From Flavobacterium ajazii (GTDB lineage Bacteria; Bacteroidota; Bacteroidia; Flavobacteriales; Flavobacteriaceae), in NCBI RefSeq assembly GCF_010614725.1, contig NZ_JAAEHL010000005.1:310001-374000 (forward strand): DNA of 64,000 nucleotides, given 5' to 3'. Under the pieces are notes generated by a model. That model was not told the origin of the DNA. It saw only the letters and a list, made by a program, of their open reading frames with translations, and searched no databases. Positions 26,491 through 32,526 of this stretch are shown in pieces. Position 1 is the first letter of the stretch, and each line of letters starts with the position of its first letter. A program made the position numbers and the translations under genes.

Positions 26491-27180
26491 TTATTTTTTA
26501 GACATTACAAGAGCTGCGTTTTTACTTTCAAACAATTTAATCATTTCTTCTGCTTTTTCTGACTGTTTTATCGCTTTTAAGGATTTTGCACATCTCAAAT
26601 AAAGGACCGGATCTGAATTTTCATCAAGACTAAATAATTCCAGATAACATTTAGCGGCCGCTTCGAAATCATTTTCAAAATAATATTTATCCGCAACCTT
26701 TTTAAGCATATCCGGAGATTTATAACCTTTATCCACAACATTCGCATAAATACTCAAAACATCTATACTTACCGAGTCTTTGCTATATGATGGAACCGTG
26801 GTTCGAATAGCAACAGGCTTAATGGTTTCGTGGGTCGCCACAGTTATTACCTTAGAAGGAGCGATAGGATCAGCTGCTTTAACATGGGCTTTTTTATATA
26901 TTGCCGTTACCGTTCTGGTATTATTTGGCCCAAGATCATACGTATTAACCATGTCCAGTTTCGAAACTTCATAGGTTGTGATTCTTTTTTTTCCGGCAGC
27001 CAGATTAATCACTTCTTCAACACAGTATGCTTCTATAACAAGATCTTCATCAGATTTGTCATCAAACTTTAATGGCGCTTTTCGAATATCTACATTATTA
27101 ATCACCTGACTCACCTGACCAAAACAATTCAATGAAAAAACACCTGCAAGCACGATAAAATGTATCACATAAGCTTTCAT
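26491..27180 (-). CDS. Exported TPR-like protein
   Basis: 229 residues. Signal peptide MKAYVIHFIVLAGVFSLNCFG; then a beta-rich middle and a helical C-terminal third (DKYYFENDFEAAAKCYLELF, LYLRCAKSLKAIKQSEKAEEM) that reads as TPR hairpins. No enzymatic motif. Such modules often scaffold envelope complexes. Function unknown. Confidence 0.75.
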   Translation of the reverse strand: MKAYVIHFIVLAGVFSLNCFGQVSQVINNVDIRKAPLKFDDKSDEDLVIEAYCVEEVINLAAGKKRITTYEVSKLDMVNTYDLGPNNTRTVTAIYKKAHVKAADPIAPSKVITVATHETIKPVAIRTTVPSYSKDSVSIDVLSIYANVVDKGYKSPDMLKKVADKYYFENDFEAAAKCYLELFSLDENSDPVLYLRCAKSLKAIKQSEKAEEMIKLFESKNAALVMSKK

Positions 27181-27342
27181 GATAATTTGAATAAAGTTAA
27201 AACCATATTGAAATTATACCATAAAGATACTGACTATAAACAACTTATATTTATTTTCACGACAAAGCACCTTTTAAGTCGTTTAAATGCTAAATTTTAG
27301 CTTTAGCGCAATAGTCTTTTCTATTTTTTATTAAATAAAAAT
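27181..27342. other. Spacer left of the element
   Basis: AT-rich, no gene or clear hairpin. It probably holds the promoter of the exported TPR-like gene and decayed upstream sequence of the recombinase remnant that follows. Confidence 0.4.
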
Positions 27343-27549
27343 TGCCGAACCGCTAAAATAAATAAGACCATTGAGATTTTAATTAGAAAAATCAAGGATT
27401 CGGAAGAGTGTAAAAAAGAAAAAGCCGTCAAAAATGACAGCTTTTCCGTTAATGTACCATTTACTGTCGAATTGTCGAACTTATTTGTTGAAGATTTGAA
27501 GAAATTATCTTTTGCATATAAGTTATTGATTAAGAATACAGACTATTAG
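27343..27549 (+). pseudogene. 3' remnant of a serine recombinase gene joined to the element's left end
   Basis: An open frame of 68 codons with no start. Codons up to the 39-bp core parallel the C-terminus of the recombinase at 32527-34095: CRT..N..IE.L.R.IK.SE..KK.K then identical KAVKNDSFSVNVP, with many third-position and replacement differences. After the core the frame continues for 30 codons (PFTVELSNLFVEDL...) to a TAG at 27547. The left part is therefore a relic of a related, older recombinase; the right part is the element's own attP-right arm. No 5' region of the old gene is visible. Confidence 0.75.
27420..27458. repeat. attL core, 39-bp direct repeat
   Basis: Exact copy of 34014-34052. 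It contains a small hairpin (AAAAGC-CGTCA, loop, TGAC-A-GCTTTT) and ends GTACC. To its right the sequence is unique to the element. Confidence 0.85.
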
Positions 27550-27750
27550 AATACTTTGGTCGTCCTGACCAATTAAAAACATTTACACAAACTATTTACA
27601 ATTATTCCAATTTCAATTATGATTGTGGATAAATATTTTATGTCCGAAGGAACTTTTTCAATTTTCCGACATATTTATTATAAAATAACATATCCAAAGG
27701 GAATTTAACTAATTCTCTAATAGATATGATGCGTTTAATAACATCAAAAA

Positions 27751-28263
27751 ATGCAACAAAATGAATACTTAACAGTAAAAGAAATTAGTAGTAAATACAA
27801 TATGACTACTAGAAATGTTAGAAAAATAATTAGTAATCTAACAAACAACTGTAGTGAAACTATGCTACACAAAAATAAAAATCACGAATGGCAAGTGCAT
27901 CATTTATTAGTTAATAAGTTTAAACCTCAACGAATTAGGAAGAATAAATACTATGCGTTAAGCATTGACCCGTGTATAGATTACACGGAATCTGAGATTA
28001 ATGTTGTGATGAAATTTGTTTATGAGCAAATGAACGATGATATAGTAGAGATTAACTATGTGATTGAACAAAAGAAAAGCAATAACAGAAATCATTTGCA
28101 TTGTTATGTTAAATGCTCGAACAAGAAAAAACTAATAGAATCTTTTAAACTTGGATTCAGTAGAATAAGTTATCATGAAAGCGTGATTTTCGACTTAAGT
28201 GGTTGGAAGGAGTACATGAAAAAAGACGGTAGTCAAATAATAACATTAAAAAAGATAGATTAA
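27751..28263 (+). CDS. Compact replication-initiator-like protein: HTH plus HUH endonuclease motifs
   Basis: 170 residues. Residues ~5-60 (LTVKEISSKYNMTTRNVRKI) form a helix-turn-helix. The remainder carries, in order and at normal spacing, the three motifs of HUH Rep nucleases: YALSID (68-73), the metal-binding H115-L-H117 in NHLHCYV, and Y155-M-K-K158-D-G, the YxxK(D)G tyrosine motif seen in rolling-circle/CRESS-type Rep proteins. There is no helicase domain. By family logic it would nick one DNA strand and attach through Y155. It heads a three-gene cluster. The assignment rests on motifs only; no full-length family is recognised. Confidence 0.65.
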   Translation: MQQNEYLTVKEISSKYNMTTRNVRKIISNLTNNCSETMLHKNKNHEWQVHHLLVNKFKPQRIRKNKYYALSIDPCIDYTESEINVVMKFVYEQMNDDIVEINYVIEQKKSNNRNHLHCYVKCSNKKKLIESFKLGFSRISYHESVIFDLSGWKEYMKKDGSQIITLKKID

Positions 28264-28265
28264 AT

Positions 28266-28478
28266 ATGATAGAAATTAAAGACTTTAAATATAGTCCAAT
28301 CCTTCGTGAAATGTTAGTTAATTACATTATAAGAACTTACGAAGAGAATGTGATAATAGATGATTTGCATCTAATTCAAGAGTACAATCTTTTGAAAAAC
28401 AATAATGAACTTCACTTTCTTTTTGAAGAGGAGTATTTGAGAAATTATCTAGAAGATGGAAACGATAACAACGGATGA
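28266..28478 (+). CDS. Small acidic protein of unknown function
   Basis: 70 residues, rich in E, D and L, probably helical. It starts 2 bp after the Rep-like stop codon and overlaps the next ORF by 23 bp, so the three are almost certainly translated together. No family recognised; its position suggests an accessory to replication or its control. Confidence 0.6.
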   Translation: MIEIKDFKYSPILREMLVNYIIRTYEENVIIDDLHLIQEYNLLKNNNELHFLFEEEYLRNYLEDGNDNNG

Positions 28479-28617
28479 TAAAATCAGGTTAAAACAAATG
28501 CAAATCTCTATTGAGAACGAACCTCACCGAAAACAGGAGTTGCAAAAACAGTTACAGAAGTTGCAATTAGAGAAGGAAATTGAGCAAATAAAAAAGAGAA
28601 TAGAACAGTTAGGGTGA
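28456..28617 (+). CDS. Small coiled-coil ORF (53 aa)
   Basis: ATG at 28456, stop at 28615-28617. The sequence is dominated by heptad-like K/Q/E/L (ELQKQLQKLQLEKEIEQIKK), a coiled coil. It overlaps the preceding gene in another frame, with GAAGATGG context at the start. Could be a real accessory protein or a chance ORF; its position in the tight cluster favours real. Confidence 0.5.
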   Translation: METITTDDKIRLKQMQISIENEPHRKQELQKQLQKLQLEKEIEQIKKRIEQLG

Positions 28618-28848
28618 CGCACTCCGTCCTGCTATTTAGGAACAAGTTGCTCGTTACCTCCTAGCATTTTTTACTTTTTTTGATTGAAAATAGTGCGGGG
28701 TTGATTAGGTGCTCGAATTTTTTTTGAAAATTTATTGTTCCTAATTGTACCTTGATTAGCAAGTATTTGCTATTAAGGTGTATATTAAAAAACTAGTTTT
28801 AGAGCTTAAAAAAAGGCATTATAATCATGTGGTGTGTAAATGTTTTAC
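28618..28848. other. Noncoding segment after the Rep-like cluster, candidate origin hairpin
   Basis: TGCTA-TTT-AGGA (28630-28641) pairs with TCCTAGCA (28659-28666), and inside that loop AACAAG-TTG-CTCGTT pairs with one mismatch, giving one long bulged hairpin. It lies directly behind the Rep-like genes, where a single- or double-strand origin would be expected. No known nick motif is identifiable. The remainder is AT-rich with no ORF. Confidence 0.35.
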
Positions 28849-28883
28849 AAAAAATCCTCTCATAATCTGGGAGGATTTTTTTT
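28849..28883. terminator. Bidirectional terminator
   Basis: AAAAAATCCTC and GAGGATTTTTT form the stem between the Rep-like cluster and the convergent recombinase gene. Confidence 0.85.
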
Positions 28884-28884
28884 G

Positions 28885-29502
28885 CTATGCCATTATTTTT
28901 TTGATTTTTTGAACAGTACCGCTACTTTTTCCAGTTAGTTTCATGGTATTACGGACTGATTGACCTTGCTTTAAAAATTTCACAATATCGGCATGTTCGG
29001 CAATAAGTTGTTTCGGTTCTTTCTCTGAGCCGACTTTGCGTCCTAGCTTTCCGCCATCACGGATAAACTTCTCACGACCAGAGTTTAGACGCTCTTTAAT
29101 CATGGACAACTCTAAGCTTGCGAAAGTTGATGCAATGCTAAGCATCGTTTGAACCATACCGTTAATTTCACCAGATGGTAGAAGAGTGTGCAGTTTGAAA
29201 TTATCAATGATGATATTGATTTTATTTTCATTGCATTTTTCTAAAAACAAAGCGAACGAGGAAATTTTGCGAGAGATTCTGGAGATTTCTATGGCTATGA
29301 TATGTTTTACTTCATTTTTAATTACGTAGTCCAAAATTTCAGCGTTTACTTCATCATTTTTGGTTCCAGACTTGTAGTAAGTAAATTCTTTAGCGATTTC
29401 ATACTGATTTCCATAGTTAGAAATTAGCTCTTGAGATTGACGTGTAACGTCTTGACGATTCTCATTAGTTGAACAACGTGATATGATGATTGCTTTTTCC
29501 AT
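28885..29502 (-). CDS. Small serine recombinase (resolvase/invertase family)
   Basis: 205 residues. The N-terminal catalytic domain has S11 in IISRCSTNENRQDVTRQ, then AIEISRISRKISSFA and ASTFASLELSMIKERLNSGREKF (the E helix). The C-terminal ~45 residues form a DNA-binding helix-turn-helix (QSVRNTMKLTGKSSGTVQKIKK). This is the resolvase/invertase architecture, distinct from the large integrase in the same element. It may resolve multimers or invert DNA. The ~200 bp upstream contain repeated TTGATAC boxes that could be its site. Confidence 0.9.
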   Translation of the reverse strand: MEKAIIISRCSTNENRQDVTRQSQELISNYGNQYEIAKEFTYYKSGTKNDEVNAEILDYVIKNEVKHIIAIEISRISRKISSFALFLEKCNENKINIIIDNFKLHTLLPSGEINGMVQTMLSIASTFASLELSMIKERLNSGREKFIRDGGKLGRKVGSEKEPKQLIAEHADIVKFLKQGQSVRNTMKLTGKSSGTVQKIKKIMA

Positions 29503-29556
29503 ATTCCAAAAGTCCAGGTATTTTCTTATATATCAAAAGAAATCAAAGAATTTTTT

Positions 29557-29624
29557 TGATACATTTAATTGTATCAGTACATATCTATTATAGACTTAAT
29601 TTGATACAGTTAAGGTTTTGATAC
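29557..29624. promoter_or_regulatory. Cluster of TTGATAC boxes, candidate resolvase (res) or operator site
   Basis: TGATACA-N6-TGTATCA is a 20-bp palindrome (29557-29576). TTGATAC recurs as direct copies at 29601-29607 and 29618-29624. The block is between the divergent small recombinase and the 106-aa gene, the usual place of a res site or of an autoregulatory operator. Confidence 0.5.
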
Positions 29625-29664
29625 TTTGTATTTACTTTAGGAGAATTTTACATGAGATAAGACC

Positions 29665-29698
29665 TTTGGATATTCATGAGAATTCTTTCTTATATTTG
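29665..29698 (+). promoter_or_regulatory. Promoter of the 106-aa gene
   Basis: TTTG (29665-29668), 22 bp, TATATTTG (29691-29698); the ATG follows 27 bp later. Confidence 0.6.
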
Positions 29699-29725
29699 AA
29701 GTATCACTACAAAACTTAAATAAGA

Positions 29726-30046
29726 ATGAAACCTATAGTAGAATTGCTTATACAGGATATTGAAGACGAAAAGACGGATATTGAAAATCTTTCTCCAAAT
29801 GATTTTAAACAGGTTTTTGAAACATATAATGGTTTTTACAATCGTTGTATCAATTTAAAAGAAGAAGATTTTGATAGTGCTGAAAGTTATCATAGATTCG
29901 TCAAGAATGTGAAGATGTTACATGACAATAAATTTATAACTTTAGATTGGTTAAAGAATGGCGTTGATTCTACATTTATTGATAAATTTTCAGAATTAAG
30001 GGAAATGCTCAATTCTTTTATCGTTTTACTGAAAAATGCTTGGTAA
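29726..30046 (+). CDS. Element-borne hypothetical protein (106 aa)
   Basis: 106 residues, soluble, acidic and helical (KPIVELLIQDIEDEKTDIEN ... MLHDNKFITLDWLKNGVDS). No domain recognised. It has its own promoter, inside the element between the resolvase and the XRE regulator. Confidence 0.65.
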   Translation: MKPIVELLIQDIEDEKTDIENLSPNDFKQVFETYNGFYNRCINLKEEDFDSAESYHRFVKNVKMLHDNKFITLDWLKNGVDSTFIDKFSELREMLNSFIVLLKNAW

Positions 30047-30120
30047 ATAGCTCAACTATGTATTATTCTTAGGTTTCTGTTTGAAGAAGAATCCATAGCA
30101 GATGGCATGGCTAAATTCTA

Positions 30121-30558
30121 ATGCAGAATAAAATTATATTAAAAATGGAAACTTCAAATATTATTGCTTTAGCATTAGGAGGAATAGGATTTGCTATTTC
30201 AATTGTTGGACTAGTGATTACACCAAAACTCAATCTTAAATCTAAGAGATTGGAAAAAAGATTGGAATATCGGTTTCAATTATTCCAAAAAATACTAGAA
30301 CTATGGGAATATACGAATCAGTCTTTTGAGAAACATGATATTAAACCATTAATGTCAGAAGTAAACAAATTGATTCAATTATATGGATACAATTCCGAAA
30401 TTGAATCTTTTGATAAGTTGGTAAAGAGTTATAATTATTATATTCAAAGTCAAAATGAAACTAATAGACAAAAATTCCTAACATCATTTAGTGATTTTTT
30501 TTCTATTTCTTTTAATACATATCGAAAAGAAATCATTTTGGAAAGATTAGCAAAATAG
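30121..30558 (+). CDS. Element-borne membrane-anchored hypothetical protein
   Basis: 145 residues, or 137 from a second ATG at 30145. One N-terminal membrane helix (IIALALGGIGFAISIVGLVI) is followed by a basic stretch and a helical cytosolic domain. No family recognised. It ends 6 bp from the convergent XRE gene. Confidence 0.6.
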   Translation: MQNKIILKMETSNIIALALGGIGFAISIVGLVITPKLNLKSKRLEKRLEYRFQLFQKILELWEYTNQSFEKHDIKPLMSEVNKLIQLYGYNSEIESFDKLVKSYNYYIQSQNETNRQKFLTSFSDFFSISFNTYRKEIILERLAK

Positions 30559-30563
30559 TTTTA

Positions 30564-30830
30564 CTATTCATTAAAACCTGTAAAAAATTCTTCTAATGTA
30601 ACATTAAGTGCTTTTAGAATTTTAATAAGAGTATTTAGTTGAATATTTGCTCCAGCTTCATATTTTCCATATTGTGGTCTGCTGATATTGTTTTCGTATG
30701 CGAAATATTCAGAATTGGTGTAACCTGCTTTTTTTCTGAAGTATTTTAGTCTTTCACCTATTTTTTTTAAATAGATTAATTCTTCTGCTTTAATTTCTTT
30801 CTTAATATCCTCATTGCTTTTTGAAGTCAT
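30564..30830 (-). CDS. XRE-family transcriptional regulator
   Basis: 88 residues with one HTH_3/XRE domain: LKYFRKKAGYTNSEYFAYENNISRPQYGKYEAG, then LNTLIKILKALNVTLEEFF. Such small regulators commonly repress mobile-element genes; the targets here could be the divergent lipoprotein gene or its own promoter. Confidence 0.88.
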   Translation of the reverse strand: MTSKSNEDIKKEIKAEELIYLKKIGERLKYFRKKAGYTNSEYFAYENNISRPQYGKYEAGANIQLNTLIKILKALNVTLEEFFTGFNE

Positions 30831-30918
30831 TTTTAGCTCTTTTTATATAGCAAATCAATAGAATGTCATTAAATTACGTAACTCCATATTAAAGGTCTCT
30901 TTATATGGAGATTTTTTA

Positions 30919-30926
30919 TATGTTTG
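30919..30926 (+). promoter_or_regulatory. -7 element (TATGTTTG) for the element lipoprotein
   Basis: TATGTTTG fits TAnnTTTG, 24 bp before the ATG. The neighbouring spacer contains repeated CCATATTA / TATATGG words (30883-30920) that could bind the XRE regulator. Confidence 0.5.
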
Positions 30927-30950
30927 TATTTCTAATTTAAAACTTCGAAA

Positions 30951-31430
30951 ATGAAAAAACCTTTAAAATTTATTGCAATCACTATTCTTTCTCTATTAGC
31001 TATTGGAGTAACAAGTTGTAACACAACCAGTATTCAATCAGAAGAAGAGGTTAAAGAGTTTATTACTGGTCAATGGCACGATGAAACTGTTGAAAGCGGT
31101 GGAGTTATAACATATTATAGATTCGAAATAACAGCACAAGAAATAAGATGCTGGAAGCAAGTTGCTTTTCTTGATGGTACAGGGACAGGTCTTAAAGGAG
31201 ATGACAAGTGGGAAGAGCAGACACCAGTTGCTTTATCTATTGGAAATGTTCAAACAGAATCTGAGAGTAGTACATCTTATGAGAAAAAATATAGAGTATT
31301 AGGGAATTGTAGTTATGGAACATATACGTTTGAACACAATTCAAAGTTCGGTAACTCATTGAATTTTAAGGATAATAATTCGGTTAATAGTGATACTGAA
31401 TGTGTTTTAGAGAGAGGTTGGGAATATTAA
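30951..31430 (+). CDS. Element-borne lipoprotein
   Basis: 159 residues; signal peptide ends AIGVTSC with lipidated C23. The mature part resembles a small lipocalin-like or META-like beta domain (ITGQWHDETVESGGVITYYRFEIT). No specific family. It is a cargo gene with its own promoter, possibly affecting the host surface; function unknown. Confidence 0.72.
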   Translation: MKKPLKFIAITILSLLAIGVTSCNTTSIQSEEEVKEFITGQWHDETVESGGVITYYRFEITAQEIRCWKQVAFLDGTGTGLKGDDKWEEQTPVALSIGNVQTESESSTSYEKKYRVLGNCSYGTYTFEHNSKFGNSLNFKDNNSVNSDTECVLERGWEY

Positions 31431-31460
31431 ATACTGCTCATAATCATCTAGTCATAGTTT

Positions 31461-31490
31461 AAAAAGGTCACAAAATTTGTGACTTTTTTA
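31461..31490 (+). terminator. Terminator after the element lipoprotein
   Basis: AAAAAGGTCACAAA and TTTGTGACTTTTTT form a hairpin with a T tract. Confidence 0.85.
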
Positions 31491-31520
31491 TTTATTTGCA
31501 TTTCAAAATTAAAACGTTAG

Positions 31521-31551
31521 TTGCATCACTAGGAATAAAATAGTACCTTTG
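31521..31551 (+). promoter_or_regulatory. Promoter with no obvious gene behind it
   Basis: TTG (31521-31523), 20 bp, TACCTTTG (31544-31551) is a near-ideal promoter, but no credible ORF follows. The first ~60 nt downstream can fold (CTGA, loop, TCAG) and end in CTCTTTTT near 31606, suggesting a short RNA or attenuator. Confidence 0.5.
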
Positions 31552-31609
31552 TATATAGTTGTTAAAAAGCTAAAAAACTGACACTTAAATCAGCTCTTTT
31601 TGACAATTT

Positions 31610-32032
31610 ACTCAAAAATCGCATGAGGACAGTCTATTTTATACTGTTTAGACGATAATTCAATTATCACTTTGTTTTCAAAAAGTGACTTCAGCATCAT
31701 ACAGAATTTTTCGATAGCATTTTATGTCTATTTCGTTACTGGTATTATTTCCGAAATGAAGATTTATATGCAAATTTATCTAAATCAAGTTATGAGTTTG
31801 GTTTTGGAATTAGAGAGCAAGAAATCAGTAGTTTATATTTAAGTGTATAAAGTGAGTGAGAATATTTTTCAATTCTTAAATTTTAGTTAAATTGTTGAAT
31901 GTTTTTAATTTTTGTTAAGTTTATTTTAACATTTATAAATCGTAACTATTTGATTATCAATAATTATTTCCATATAAAACTATATGGATTTATTGAAGGA
32001 AGTTTCTTGTTTTTTTATTGAAATACTATCTC
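31610..32032. other. Noncoding or eroded stretch of the element
   Basis: About 420 bp without an intact ORF. It contains small perfect hairpins (GATAAT-TCA-ATTATC; CACTTT-x-AAAGTG). Two overlapping frames between ~31640 and 31850 give protein-like pieces (SKSDFSIIQNFSIAFYV; SYEFGFGIREQEISSLYLSV) that would need a frameshift to join, so a decayed gene is possible but not established. Confidence 0.35.
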
Positions 32033-32040
32033 TACCTTTG
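32007..32040 (+). promoter_or_regulatory. Promoter of the large-recombinase leader
   Basis: TTG (32007-32009), 23 bp, TACCTTTG (32033-32040). Transcription from here would enter the hairpin-rich leader and then the 48-aa ORF and recombinase. Confidence 0.55.
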
Positions 32041-32084
32041 TGAAACAAAATCAAAAGGAAAAGATTCTTGCAAGGAAAATTTCG

Positions 32085-32301
32085 CCACGCTTACAGCTAA
32101 AGTGTGGAAAAAGAGCAGGTTGTAAAGCTGAACAATCATGCTCTAAATTCAAATTATATTTTAAATCTTCATTTCGGTGCAATATCCGAAACGGGACGGG
32201 CATGCCTAAATTAATGTTACGTCATTAATTAATTCAATGGAATGTCGTATGCATACAATTTCTAAATCAAACTGGTTTAGGAAAGGTCATTTTTGTGACC
32301 T
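32085..32301 (+). ncRNA. Hairpin-rich leader RNA upstream of the recombinase
   Basis: Four successive hairpins lie directly behind a good promoter: CCACGCTT-7nt-AAGTGTGG (32085-32107), GAGCA..TGCTC (32113-32143), TTCGG-8nt-CCGAA (32173-32190) and AGGTCA-6nt-TGACCT (32284-32301). This density of GC-containing stems is unlike the surrounding AT-rich DNA. It could be a structured 5' UTR controlling recombinase expression or a separate small RNA. No known family assigned. Confidence 0.45.
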
Positions 32302-32361
32302 ACAATAAAAAGAATTCCACCGTCAAAGTAAAAAATGGGAAAATGACGACTGTGAAACTAA

Positions 32362-32508
32362 GTGTTAAGTATAACTGAATGTAGAAAAACATTAAATAAA
32401 AAAGGAATAAGTTACACAGATGCAGAAATAGAAATTATCATAAATGCACTGTATAAATTGGCAGAAGTGTGCCAAAATCAATTAAACAATACAATTATTA
32501 AAGAATAA
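32362..32508 (+). CDS. Short ORF upstream of the recombinase (48 aa)
   Basis: GTG start at 32362, TAA at 32506-32508, 18 bp before the recombinase ATG. The product is helical with the pattern LNKKGISYTDAEIEIIINAL then YKLAEV, resembling small conserved ORFs that precede serine recombinases in Bacteroidota elements (from memory). It may be a recombination directionality or regulatory helper. The GTG start is inferred; there is no ATG in the frame. Confidence 0.5.
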   Translation: MLSITECRKTLNKKGISYTDAEIEIIINALYKLAEVCQNQLNNTIIKE

Positions 32509-32526
32509 AAACATTAAGAAATATAC

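Noticed and set aside
28885..29502. Insertion-sequence transposase
   Set aside because: Resolvase-type serine recombinase; no terminal inverted repeats or target duplication around it.
32040..32228. 62-codon ORF beginning GTG in the leader
   Set aside because: It starts at the promoter -7 element, and its sequence is set by the hairpins rather than protein-like codon use.
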